Numbered from the stretch's first letter, positions 23,979-32,362 are shown. The stretch: DNA of 34,812 bases from Minisyncoccota bacterium (GCA_012799795.1 JAAZKO010000016.1:1-34812), one strand, 5' to 3'. Numbers and translations: made by a program. The notes: generated by a model not told the origin, from the sequence alone.

Positions 23979-24998
23979 CTAGCAAACTAACTCTAAAAGA
24001 TTAACACTAAAAGCCAAAAGAATGATGCCTAACAAAGACCACAGTAAATTTTTTCTATAAACTACTTCCTTCAAGCGAGCAAAAGTTTTTTGTTTATGGC
24101 CACCCAAGTCAACTTCGCAAGCTCCGTCCTTATTTTTAATAAAATCTTTTAAATAATGAGCGCCTACAAAAACGGCTAAAACAGCAATGGCTATCCTAAT
24201 CCAATTTACTAAACCTAAAAATAAAAAGAAATTTAACCAAGCATTCATAAATATAAAATAGACAAAGCCTGAAGTTAAAATAAAAACAGAGCCTAAAATC
24301 CACATTCGACGGCGATCATTCATCCCCATTAGTAGCGAAATTAAGAAAATCAAAACCCACATGGCACAAGGATTAAAACCATCTAAAAAAGCAATCATAA
24401 TAGTAATTAATGGTAAAGATACTTCTTTAAAATTAACTTTTCCAAATAGAGGTAAATCAATTTCTGTATTTTCTTTAATTTCTTTATTTTGCTCATTCTC
24501 CTCATCCAGCGCTTGTTCTGTTGAGGGCTGATTGGACTCAAGCTCTTCAAGCTTCAATTCTTTAATAATTGGAGTTAGTTTCTTGGCCCGAATAGTATCT
24601 GCCACTAAATCTGAGCCAACATTTTCCAAACTTAATAAACGATTAATTTCAGCAGGCGTGGTAGTAGAAAAACCAATAATTGCCTGATTATTAATTAAAA
24701 TAAAGGGCACTCCTTGTCCAGAAACATCCAAATCGTTAGCTAATAAAGTTAAGAGCTGAGAGTTGTGTTGGTGGGCAACTTCATATTGGTAAATACTTAG
24801 TGAGGGTCGTTCCTTTTTTAAATCTTTAAGAAAATTTTCTGCCTCACGACAATGGGGACATACTTTAGATGAAAAAATATGAATGCTTGTTTCTTGATCG
24901 CTAGCCGCTGCTTTAAAATCAAAAAAATTCACTAAAGAAAAGAGAAAAAAAATAAATAATGTTATCAAAACTAATGATTTTTTTAGGAGCTTTAACAT
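23979..24998 (-). CDS. Thioredoxin-fold plus DsbD/CcdA-like membrane protein, cut by in-frame TAG
   Basis: Predicted to carry reducing equivalents across the membrane to extracytoplasmic thiols. A signal or anchor helix (8-26) is followed by a thioredoxin/glutaredoxin domain with CPHC (Cys47, Cys50) and the cis-proline segment GVPFIL. An acidic linker (about 150-180) follows, then membrane helices. The first helix has GFNPCAMWVL (Cys211) and the last NLLELVC (Cys339), matching the paired transmembrane cysteines of DsbD/CcdA. The frame stops with TAG right after Cys339 and then continues open for 85 codons encoding the missing helices (23721-23978). It lies downstream of prmC on the same strand and near the divergent DsbA-like gene at 25921. 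A 7-base inverted repeat sits just upstream (25006-25021). Confidence 0.78.
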   Translation of the reverse strand: MLKLLKKSLVLITLFIFFLFSLVNFFDFKAAASDQETSIHIFSSKVCPHCREAENFLKDLKKERPSLSIYQYEVAHQHNSQLLTLLANDLDVSGQGVPFILINNQAIIGFSTTTPAEINRLLSLENVGSDLVADTIRAKKLTPIIKELKLEELESNQPSTEQALDEENEQNKEIKENTEIDLPLFGKVNFKEVSLPLITIMIAFLDGFNPCAMWVLIFLISLLMGMNDRRRMWILGSVFILTSGFVYFIFMNAWLNFFLFLGLVNWIRIAIAVLAVFVGAHYLKDFIKNKDGACEVDLGGHKQKTFARLKEVVYRKNLLWSLLGIILLAFSVNLLELVC

Positions 24999-25005
24999 AA
25001 ACTAA

Positions 25006-25021
25006 GTAAAATTGATTTTAC
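25006..25021. repeat. Short inverted repeat upstream of the thioredoxin/DsbD-like gene
   Basis: GTAAAAT and ATTTTAC flank a 2-base spacer, forming a perfect 7-bp inverted repeat in the 47-base gap between prmC and the redox gene. It includes a -10-like TAAAAT on the minus strand. It could be an operator or promoter part, or chance in AT-rich DNA. Confidence 0.25.
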
Positions 25022-25045
25022 TGCTAAAAATTTTTGTCTGCAAGT

Positions 25046-25852
25046 TTAAAGTATTTTTAGTTCTAAAAAGCGTTGACGAGCAAATTGATCTTTAATAAAA
25101 TTAATTTCAAACAATTTTAGTAAAGAGGGATAATAATTTTTAAGAAATTGATAATCGTGACTATAATCTGTCTCAAATAATAATATTGCTTCCTTAGCCA
25201 AAAGGTTCTTATCTAATAATTGTGCTAAAGCTTTGGCTATTAATTCAAAACCAGTTTTGCCCCCATCCAAAGCAATAATGGGTTCAAAATCTTTGACACT
25301 TGAGCTTAACTTTTTAACTCGCGAGCTAGGAATATAAGGTAAATTAGCAAGTATTAAATTAAATTGGAAATTATTTTCTATTTTTTCTAATAAATTACTT
25401 TTTAAAAAATTCACTTTTACTCTGTCATTATTCAGTGATTTAAGTAGTAATTTTTGGTAATTGTTTTTTGCCAAAGATATGGCTTCAGCAGACAGATCAA
25501 TCAAATAAAAATCTAATTTTTTGTCAAGATAATTAAGTAAATGCAGCTGATTTATTAAAGCTAAAGCCACGGTTCCACTACCGGTACCTAAATCTAAAAC
25601 CTTAATATTTTTTTGCTGATTATTTTTTAAAGATTCTAAAGCATGATTAACTAATTCTTCAGTTTCTACTCTTGGAATCAAAACATTTTTATTAATTCTT
25701 AAAGTTAAACCTGCAAAATCAACCCAAGACGTAAAATATTCAACTGGCATTTCACCTTTTTTTAAAAACTCTTCTTCACTTAAATTATATTTAAGCAGCT
25801 GTTGTTTTTCATAAACAGATAAGTGTCTTTTTGACTTAAGATTATTGGACAT
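25046..25852 (-). CDS. prmC: Peptide chain release factor N5-glutamine methyltransferase
   Basis: Methylates the glutamine of the GGQ motif in release factors RF1/RF2. The 268-residue protein has the small N-terminal helical domain, LIPRVETEEL (58-67, the PRxET motif), the SAM-binding loop VLDLGTGSG (85-93) and the substrate-binding motif in the form ANLPYIP (169-175). The usual NPPY has become NLPY; the Asn, second Pro and Tyr that contact the glutamine remain. Length is normal. It is divergent from the DsbA-like gene (68-base gap) and upstream of the redox gene. A paralogous glutamine methyltransferase is an alternative, but the PRxET motif favours PrmC. Confidence 0.87.
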   Translation of the reverse strand: MSNNLKSKRHLSVYEKQQLLKYNLSEEEFLKKGEMPVEYFTSWVDFAGLTLRINKNVLIPRVETEELVNHALESLKNNQQKNIKVLDLGTGSGTVALALINQLHLLNYLDKKLDFYLIDLSAEAISLAKNNYQKLLLKSLNNDRVKVNFLKSNLLEKIENNFQFNLILANLPYIPSSRVKKLSSSVKDFEPIIALDGGKTGFELIAKALAQLLDKNLLAKEAILLFETDYSHDYQFLKNYYPSLLKLFEINFIKDQFARQRFLELKIL

Positions 25853-25883
25853 AAAAATTACTCAATAGCTTTCTAAAAAATTA

Positions 25884-25892
25884 TGTTAGAAT
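25884..25892 (+). promoter_or_regulatory. Candidate extended -10 promoter of the DsbA-like gene
   Basis: TGTTAGAAT is an extended -10 element (TG, one base, TAGAAT) 28 bases upstream of the ATG at 25921. A weak purine-rich GAGATGAAAG lies in between. A minus-strand CATAAT overlaps it (25887-25882) and could serve prmC. Confidence 0.35.
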
Positions 25893-25920
25893 AAACGCTA
25901 TTATAGAGATGAAAGACTAA

Positions 25921-26721
25921 ATGACAAAATCAGAAAATCAAAATCGATTCTCCCTTGCTAATTTTATTAATTTCATCAACGATCATTTTTCCTTAATAAT
26001 TATTGTCCTAATTGTCTTAATAATTGGTTTTATGGGCGGCTCACTCTGGACAGAAAATCACTTACTTAAGTCTGATGGTTTCGTTGGAAGCAACAAGCAA
26101 GTTGTAAAGGAAGGAGAGACAGCTCAAGAAATTGACGATTCCATTGTTTTAGATAATATTCCAAAACTTAATGATTCAGATCATGTTCTTGGAGCAAAAA
26201 AAGCTGATGTGATTATGATTTCTTATCTTGATTTTCAATGTTCATATTGCCAGCGTTGGCACCCAACTTTTAATACTTTATTAGCCAAATATGCTGATCA
26301 AATTACCTTTGTTTATCGTCATTTTACTTTAGGTTTTCCTTACTCAGACAAACTAGCCCAAGCCAGCGAATGTGTGGCTGAATATGGTGGTGAAGAAGCC
26401 TTCTGGAAATTTACTGACACGGTTTATGAAAAATTGACAGATGAGTCAATTTACACATTAGAAAATTCTAATCCAATAATCACTGATGACAGCATTTTGA
26501 CTATCGCGGCTAATGCTGGTGCTCCTCTAAAGCAAATGCAAGATTGTCTTGAAAGTCAAGAAAGCGCTAATAAAATTGAGGAAATGAAACAAGGAGCTAT
26601 CAGCGCCGGAATTGGTGGCACACCCGCCACCATCATTATTAGTAAAAAAGCTGGAAGTGAATTAATTCCCGGTGCCTTGCCAATTGAAGAAGTTGAAGCC
26701 ATGTTGGAAAAACATCTATAA
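25921..26721 (+). CDS. Membrane-anchored DsbA-family thiol-disulfide oxidoreductase
   Basis: A 266-residue protein with one N-terminal membrane helix (24-44, ending MGGSLW) and an extracytoplasmic thioredoxin-fold domain of the DsbA/Thioredoxin_4 type. DFQCSYCQRWHP holds the redox pair Cys107-Cys110; YRHFTLGFP and the cis-proline loop GGTPATIII follow. An extra Cys in ASECVAEYGG is typical of this subfamily. It probably forms or reshuffles disulfides in exported proteins. The neighbouring thioredoxin/DsbD-like protein could reduce it. Its 3' end overlaps the 3' end of recJ by 6 bases. The single start at 25921 is well supported because the membrane helix follows closely. Confidence 0.88.
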   Translation: MTKSENQNRFSLANFINFINDHFSLIIIVLIVLIIGFMGGSLWTENHLLKSDGFVGSNKQVVKEGETAQEIDDSIVLDNIPKLNDSDHVLGAKKADVIMISYLDFQCSYCQRWHPTFNTLLAKYADQITFVYRHFTLGFPYSDKLAQASECVAEYGGEEAFWKFTDTVYEKLTDESIYTLENSNPIITDDSILTIAANAGAPLKQMQDCLESQESANKIEEMKQGAISAGIGGTPATIIISKKAGSELIPGALPIEEVEAMLEKHL

Positions 26722-28407
26722 AGTTGTTTTTTTAATTGCCTGTAAAGTCGCCTGAAGCTTGCTGGTATTTCGCCAACGATTAACAGCTAATTTGAGCAGA
26801 ATATCAAAATTTTTACCCAACTCAAATTGTTCATGATTTTCAAAAAAGTTCCAAGCTAAAACTACTATTTCTTTTTCTTCCTTTTGACTTTTAAAAAACA
26901 TTTTAGCGTGCTGACCATCTTTACCCAAATTCTGTAAATTTTGCAAAATTAAATTGTTTAATAAAAAAATTGGTCTAGGATTAGCATTGCCATGAGGTTC
27001 AAAATCTTCTAAAGCCAGGGCCGTGTCTATATTTAGCAAGCTACTTGAAATTGGACAATCAACCTTGATTTCTGCTTCCAAGGAAACTTGATCTAGCTGT
27101 TTATTTGCTAAAATTAATAAACGTTTTTTAACTGAACTTAAGTTTTTTGCCTTTAAAGAAAAACCCGCTGCTAATGGGTGTCCGCCAACACTTAATAGTT
27201 GCTCTTCAACTTGGCGCAAAAAATCAGTAATATTAAATCCAGCTAAAGACCTAGCCGAAGCTTTAATAGCCAGCTCTTTATCTTTTAAATCTTTTGCTAC
27301 TGATAAAACTATACAGGGTTTTAAATATTTTTCCGCTAGTCTGCCGGCTAAAAGTCCGATTACACCTTCATGATAATCACCTTCGATAATAATAATTTTG
27401 GCTTCCCTTTCTTCTTTTGTTAAAGTAGCTTCAGCCTGATCAATTAAATCTTTAGTTAAATCTTGACGTTCAAGATTGGTGTCTTGTAAAAGCTTGGCTA
27501 ATTCTTTGGCTTGTTTAGTATTCTTGGTGCAAAGTAGGCGCAAAGCATCCATGCTATCAGCCAAACGCCCCATGGCATTAATTCTCGGCCCAATTACATA
27601 ACCCAAATGATAAGAGCTCAGATCTTCTTTTTTTATGCCAGCCAAGTGATAAAGAGCTAATAAACCCGGACGTTCGCTTTTGTGTAAAGCTAATAAACCA
27701 TGACTGACCAAGCTACGATTAATGCCAAGCAATTCCATTAAATCAGTAACAGTGGCAATCGCCACCAAAGACAATAAATCATCTAGCTTTTTTCGAGCTT
27801 GCTCTTGCTTGTCAACAGATTTGAATAATTCCTTAACTAAAAACCACGCCACCGCAGTTCCACAAACTTGAGTTGAATGAAAAATTGCTAAAACAGGTAG
27901 TTTCTCTTGGCCTTGTTGGTGATGGTCAGTAACTATTACCTCAACGCCTTCTTTAACCAAATATTTTAAAGCTGGTAAAGCGACAATACCGTTATCAACG
28001 GTAATTAATAAGTCTGGCTTCCCTTTGTCCGAAAATAAATCTTTTAAAGCTTTAATTGATAAGCCATAACCGTGTTTTTGACGATTGGGAATAAACGGCA
28101 AACTATTAATCCCTAAAAACTTCAAGCCCTCCCACAACACTGCGCTAGCGCAGATTCCATCACTATCATAATCGCCAAAAATATAAACTTTTTCTTCGTT
28201 TTCTTGAGCAATTCTTAGCCGTTTTTGAATTTGATTAAAATGGGAAAGGTTAAAGCCTAAATCAGCCAATTGCCAATGCTCTGGTCGTTTAGGATGGAAG
28301 AAATTTTTAACCTCTTTAGCTTTAATTTGACGATTTTTTAACAAAACTTTTAATAACTGATCTTTATCGTTTACCACAGTTTTAGATTGCAACTGCCATT
28401 TCTTCAT
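26716..28407 (-). CDS. recJ: Single-stranded-DNA-specific exonuclease
   Basis: 5'-to-3' exonuclease of recombination and mismatch/base-excision repair, a DHH-family phosphoesterase. The 563-residue protein contains DYDSDGICAS (Asp79, Asp81, Asp83), TVDNGI, the DHH motif in VTDHHQQ, GTAVAW, GPRINAMGRL, and the DHHA1 motif GGHPLAAGFSL, followed by an OB-like C-terminal domain. Length is typical. It shares only 20 bases with the divergent CCA/poly(A) polymerase gene, within which both promoters must lie, so its mRNA probably has almost no leader. It ends convergently with the DsbA-like gene. Confidence 0.96.
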   Translation of the reverse strand: MKKWQLQSKTVVNDKDQLLKVLLKNRQIKAKEVKNFFHPKRPEHWQLADLGFNLSHFNQIQKRLRIAQENEEKVYIFGDYDSDGICASAVLWEGLKFLGINSLPFIPNRQKHGYGLSIKALKDLFSDKGKPDLLITVDNGIVALPALKYLVKEGVEVIVTDHHQQGQEKLPVLAIFHSTQVCGTAVAWFLVKELFKSVDKQEQARKKLDDLLSLVAIATVTDLMELLGINRSLVSHGLLALHKSERPGLLALYHLAGIKKEDLSSYHLGYVIGPRINAMGRLADSMDALRLLCTKNTKQAKELAKLLQDTNLERQDLTKDLIDQAEATLTKEEREAKIIIIEGDYHEGVIGLLAGRLAEKYLKPCIVLSVAKDLKDKELAIKASARSLAGFNITDFLRQVEEQLLSVGGHPLAAGFSLKAKNLSSVKKRLLILANKQLDQVSLEAEIKVDCPISSSLLNIDTALALEDFEPHGNANPRPIFLLNNLILQNLQNLGKDGQHAKMFFKSQKEEKEIVVLAWNFFENHEQFELGKNFDILLKLAVNRWRNTSKLQATLQAIKKTTL

Positions 28408-28415
28408 AGTTCTTT

Positions 28416-28421
28416 TATAAT
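28416..28421 (+). promoter_or_regulatory. -10 box of a probable leaderless promoter (CCA/poly(A) polymerase gene)
   Basis: Perfect TATAAT ending 6 bases before the ATG at 28428. It overlaps the recJ -10 box on the other strand. Any -35 box would lie inside the recJ coding sequence. Confidence 0.5.
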
Positions 28422-28422
28422 A
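28417..28422 (-). promoter_or_regulatory. -10 box of a probable near-leaderless promoter (recJ)
   Basis: TATTAT on the minus strand, 9 bases before the recJ ATG at 28407; an overlapping TATAAA sits 6 bases away. There is no ribosome site in the 20-base gap. Any -35 box would lie inside the opposite gene. Confidence 0.4.
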
Positions 28423-28427
28423 ACCTT

Positions 28428-30047
28428 ATGCAGTTAAATTTGCCATTTGAATCACTTTACATCATTTATGCTCTACAAGAAGCCGGTTTTGAAGCTTATT
28501 TGGTCGGAGGAGCTGTTCGCGACTTAGTTCTTAAGCAAGAAGGTATTAAAGATTTTGATTTCGCTACTAACGCTAAGCCAGAAGAAATTCAAAATATTTT
28601 TCCTGAAAGTTTCTATGAAAATCAATTTGGTACTGTTAGCATTACTCATGAAAAACTATTAAATCAAATTCTTAATAAAGACTTAAGTTTACCTAAACAA
28701 AATTTATACAAAAGATTATTAGATGAAGAAAAGAAAATTTTTGAAAAAAATCAAAAAGGAAAAATCATTAATTTAAAAGAAGCTAAAAAAATTCATCACT
28801 CATTAAAAAATAAAGCTTTAGCTTCAAAAAAAATTTTAGATAAAAAAATTTTTCGTACATCTCTACCTCCATTTGAAATAACAACTTTTCGCAATGACGG
28901 TGACTATGCGGATCATCGTCGTCCTGATTCTGTTGTTTGGGGAAAGAAAATTAGTGATGATTTAAACCGTCGTGATTTTACTATTAACGCCATGGCTATT
29001 GAAATAAATAATAAGTATTTAAATAAAATATTTAAACAAAATAAAAATATTCAAGAAAGATATCAATTGGAAGCTAATAATTGGCAGCTAATTGACCAGT
29101 ATCAAGGATTTAAAGATCTAAAAAATAAATTAATTAGAACGGTGGCTGATCCTGATCAGCGTTTTGCAGAAGATGCTTTACGAATGCTCAGAGCAATTCG
29201 CTTAGCAGTACAGCTAAATATGAAACTGGAAAAGGAAACTTATCTTTCTATTCAAAAAAATAAAGATTTATTGCGATTTGTTAGTTTTGAGCGAATTGGC
29301 GCAGAAATGATAAAAATTTTAGCTTCTGATCATCCTGCTAACGGAATTAAACTTTTAGACGAAACCGGTCTACTAAATTATATAATCCCGGAATTAAAAC
29401 TTGGTAAAAAAATGGATCAACCCGGTCACCACACTACAGATGTTTGGGTGCATAGTCTTGACGCTTTAGAGGCTTGTCCAAGCTCCGATCCAATAGTTCG
29501 TTTAGCTACACTGCTTCATGATGTTGGCAAACCAGAAACATATGTTGAAAAGGATAAGGAAATTACTTTTTACAATCACGAAGTCTTGGGTTCAAGAATC
29601 GCTAGTAAAATTGCTAAAAGACTGCGCTTGTCAAAAAAAGATGTTCAAAGAATTTTTATTCTCGTTCGTTACCACATGTTTTATTATCAACCCAAACATA
29701 GTGATGCTTCTGTGAGACGCTTCATTAAGAAAGTTGGATTAGAAAATATTGACAACATTCTTGACTTGCGAGAAGGTGATCGTTTGGGCAGTGGAGCAAA
29801 AAAAACTAGTTGGCGCTTAGAAGAATTCAAAGAACGAATTATTGAACAGCTTAATCAACCCATGGATCTAAGTGATTTAGAAATAAATGGCCAGACTCTA
29901 ATTAAAGAATTAAAACTCAAGCCCAGTCCAATTATAGGTCAAATTTTAAATGAACTTTTAGAAAAAGTTTTACAAAATCCTGAAATCAACAAAAAAGGGA
30001 CACTGATTAACGAGGCTAAAAAAATTCTAAAAAAAGGTAAAAAATAA
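28428..30047 (+). CDS. CCA-adding / poly(A) polymerase family nucleotidyltransferase with HD domain
   Basis: Class II nucleotidyltransferase, probably adding CCA to tRNA 3' ends. The palm has LVGGAVRDLVL (25-35) and the metal-binding Asp43 and Asp45 in KDFDFAT. FEITTFRNDGDY (149-160) with RRP, then RRDFTINAMA, and the neck segment DPDQRFAEDALRMLRAIR all follow the family. A C-terminal HD phosphohydrolase domain starts near LLHDVGKPE. A lysine-rich insertion of about 70 residues (76-147) splits the palm between FGTVSI and FEITTFR, where the family normally has a short turn. The tRNA in this window lacks an encoded CCA, so such an enzyme is needed. A poly(A) polymerase role is the alternative. 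At 539 residues it is long, because of the insertion and the HD domain. Confidence 0.88.
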   Translation: MQLNLPFESLYIIYALQEAGFEAYLVGGAVRDLVLKQEGIKDFDFATNAKPEEIQNIFPESFYENQFGTVSITHEKLLNQILNKDLSLPKQNLYKRLLDEEKKIFEKNQKGKIINLKEAKKIHHSLKNKALASKKILDKKIFRTSLPPFEITTFRNDGDYADHRRPDSVVWGKKISDDLNRRDFTINAMAIEINNKYLNKIFKQNKNIQERYQLEANNWQLIDQYQGFKDLKNKLIRTVADPDQRFAEDALRMLRAIRLAVQLNMKLEKETYLSIQKNKDLLRFVSFERIGAEMIKILASDHPANGIKLLDETGLLNYIIPELKLGKKMDQPGHHTTDVWVHSLDALEACPSSDPIVRLATLLHDVGKPETYVEKDKEITFYNHEVLGSRIASKIAKRLRLSKKDVQRIFILVRYHMFYYQPKHSDASVRRFIKKVGLENIDNILDLREGDRLGSGAKKTSWRLEEFKERIIEQLNQPMDLSDLEINGQTLIKELKLKPSPIIGQILNELLEKVLQNPEINKKGTLINEAKKILKKGKK

Positions 30048-30069
30048 TTTAATTATTAATTGTTTATTT

Positions 30070-30951
30070 CTAACTTTTTCGATTAGCTAATTCTTCCCAC
30101 ACTAATAATATTGGTACCGCAATAAAACTACTAGAATAAGTACCGGTTATAGCACCAATCAACAAAGCAAGGGAAAAATAACGGACACTTTCTCCACCCA
30201 ATAATACTAATGACAAAAGCATAATAATAATGGTAATCGAGTCATTAATTGATCGACCCAAGGTTTTCCAAACAGCCGCATTAGCTATTTCCGTCAAAGA
30301 TAAATGCCGATGCTTCTTTTTTAATTCTCTAATCCGATTATAGACAACCACCGTATCGTGAATAGAAAAAGAAAGAGTGGTCAAAATAGCAGTTACAAAT
30401 AGAACATCAACTTCAACCCCTTTGAAATGGCCTAATAAGCTAAAAATGCCTAATAAAATTAGTGAATCATGAAACATAGCTAGCACTGCTGAAACACCGT
30501 ATTTAAGATCGTGAAATTGCTGCCAAATATAAATAACAATTACTGCAGCGACAAGAAAGATGGCGGTGATCGTCTTTTTTAATAGTTCTTGACCTAAAAT
30601 AGGACCAACGCTTTCAAAGCGCAATAACTCTAATTCTCCAAATTTTTCTCTAATTAAATCTAATACTATTTCTTTTTCTTCATTAGTGATTTCTTGACCA
30701 CGTAAAATTAAACTGTCTTGACCAGTCTCTTGAACGGTGTCAATAGAAAAAATTTCTTCCAAATCATCTTTAAGAATAGTCTCTTGATAGTCTTGAGTTT
30801 TTTCTTCTTCAATAAATTTAATTTCTAATAAACTGCCACCTTTAAAATCAATAGACGGTCTTAAACCAAAAAAAACTAAGGAAATCAATCCAGGAATTAA
30901 AAAAAATGCCGAAATCAAAAAAAATATTTTTTTATACTTCATTAAATTCAT
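30070..30951 (-). CDS. secF: Protein translocase subunit SecF
   Basis: Works with SecD to pull exported proteins out of the SecYEG channel using the proton gradient. The 293-residue protein has a first helix (8-28), FKGGSLLEIKF (the family FxGG motif), a small periplasmic domain, SVGPILGQELLKKT, and five more helices including FSIHDTVVVYNRIRE and the loop with TLGRSINDS. This is full length for SecF. Its start overlaps the secD stop in the form ATGA, so translation is coupled. No clear hairpin terminator lies downstream in the 22-base gap before the convergent CCA/poly(A) polymerase gene. Confidence 0.96.
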   Translation of the reverse strand: MNLMKYKKIFFLISAFFLIPGLISLVFFGLRPSIDFKGGSLLEIKFIEEEKTQDYQETILKDDLEEIFSIDTVQETGQDSLILRGQEITNEEKEIVLDLIREKFGELELLRFESVGPILGQELLKKTITAIFLVAAVIVIYIWQQFHDLKYGVSAVLAMFHDSLILLGIFSLLGHFKGVEVDVLFVTAILTTLSFSIHDTVVVYNRIRELKKKHRHLSLTEIANAAVWKTLGRSINDSITIIIMLLSLVLLGGESVRYFSLALLIGAITGTYSSSFIAVPILLVWEELANRKS

Positions 30952-32342
30952 GACTTGAACTCCTTAGCTTTAATAATCGGCACCAGTTGTCTAACTAAAA
31001 TCCTAGTAACAGTTACTCCTGTAAACATACTCAGCAAACTCCCAAGCAAAAAAGTGACACCAAAACCCTTAATTAAACCGCTGGTATTTAAGAAGGAAAA
31101 ATTCAGTGGATTAATCAAAACCAAAGCACTAACTATAGAAGCTAAATTAGCATCTTTAACAGTGTCCCACGCTCGACCAAAGCCTAATTCGATTGATTCT
31201 GCATAGCTTCGTCCTGCTCGTTGCTCCTCCTTCATTCTTTCAAAAATTAAAATATTAGCGTCGACTGCCATACCAATTGTTAATATCAAACCAGCAATTC
31301 CAGGCAAAGTTAGAACCACTCCAATTATCTTATAGAGAGCTATTGTTAAAATTGCATAAATTAATAAAGCTATAGAAGAAATTACTCCCACCCAGCCATA
31401 ATATAAGATCATAAACAAAATCACTAAACTTAAACCTATTAAGCCCGCATTAATACTTTTTTGCACCGATTCATCGCCCAAACTAGCACCTATATTTTTT
31501 TGTTCCAATACTTCAATGTTTACTGGTAATGCTCCAGCATTCAATTGAATAGCTAAATTTTTAGCCTCTTCAACAGTAAAATCACCTGTCATTACTGCTC
31601 GACCATCTAAAATCGCACTAGATATGCTTGGCGTAACCACGGGATAAGCATCAATAAAAATGGCCAGGATTTTATCAATATTGTTTTTAGTGATTTCAGC
31701 AAAAAGATCTCGACCCTCATCATTAAATTCCAAAATTATTTGAGGTTTAGCGGTTTGCTGATCGAATTGTAATTGTGCTTTTTTTAGTTGCTGACCGGTT
31801 AGTCCTGTTGACACAAAATATAAATCTAAAAAATTAGCTGACTGAGTGGCTTCAGCAAGCTCTTCTTCACTCAATTCTCTCTCTAAGCGAAATTCTAATT
31901 CAGCTGTTCTCCCAACCAACTCTAAAGCTTGCTGGGGATCCTCTACACCGGGTAATTCCACAATTAAACGGTAGTCATCCTCTAAACGAGCAGCCTGAAT
32001 AGTTGGCTCACTAATTCCATATAAATCAACTCTTCGGCTAATAATTTCTCGTGCAGATTCTAAAGCTGTTTCTCTATCTTCTAGCGCTATCTCATCCATT
32101 TTGGCCCGAAGCACTACCTGCATTCCACCTTGAATATCTAAACCTTTTTTTAATTCAAAATCTTTGTAAATGTGTTTGCCCCAAAAATAAAAATCGATAG
32201 CTTGTTTATTAATTTCAAATTGGATTTTTTTGGAAAAAAAATTCGTATCAATAGTAAGTCGTTTGGGGAAAGCAATATAGCCTGCTATAACGGTTAATAT
32301 GAGCAGCCACAAAAGAGATTTGGTGTTTGATTTTTTATTCAT
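30948..32342 (-). CDS. secD: Protein translocase subunit SecD
   Basis: Partner of SecF in protein export. The 464-residue protein starts with a helix (11-25), then GLDIQGGMQVVLRA (D1 motif), SRRVDLYGISEPTIQ, and periplasmic P1 domain sequence through AGALPVNIEVLEQ. The RND-type helix bundle begins near SLGDESVQKSI, with GMAVDANILIFERMKEE carrying the conserved Asp-Asn pair. ELGFGRAWDTVKDAN is also family sequence. It is translated from a start 20 bases after the preceding winged-helix gene, without a clear Shine-Dalgarno, and ends in ATGA overlap with secF. Confidence 0.96.
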   Translation of the reverse strand: MNKKSNTKSLLWLLILTVIAGYIAFPKRLTIDTNFFSKKIQFEINKQAIDFYFWGKHIYKDFELKKGLDIQGGMQVVLRAKMDEIALEDRETALESAREIISRRVDLYGISEPTIQAARLEDDYRLIVELPGVEDPQQALELVGRTAELEFRLERELSEEELAEATQSANFLDLYFVSTGLTGQQLKKAQLQFDQQTAKPQIILEFNDEGRDLFAEITKNNIDKILAIFIDAYPVVTPSISSAILDGRAVMTGDFTVEEAKNLAIQLNAGALPVNIEVLEQKNIGASLGDESVQKSINAGLIGLSLVILFMILYYGWVGVISSIALLIYAILTIALYKIIGVVLTLPGIAGLILTIGMAVDANILIFERMKEEQRAGRSYAESIELGFGRAWDTVKDANLASIVSALVLINPLNFSFLNTSGLIKGFGVTFLLGSLLSMFTGVTVTRILVRQLVPIIKAKEFKS

Positions 32343-32362
32343 GAAAGAGTTTATTTAAATTA

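Noticed and set aside
23979..23981. Pyrrolysine or selenocysteine insertion at the in-frame TAG
   Set aside because: The codon is UAG, not UGA, so selenocysteine is excluded. No pyrrolysine genes or methylamine context are present, and UAG ends several other genes here.
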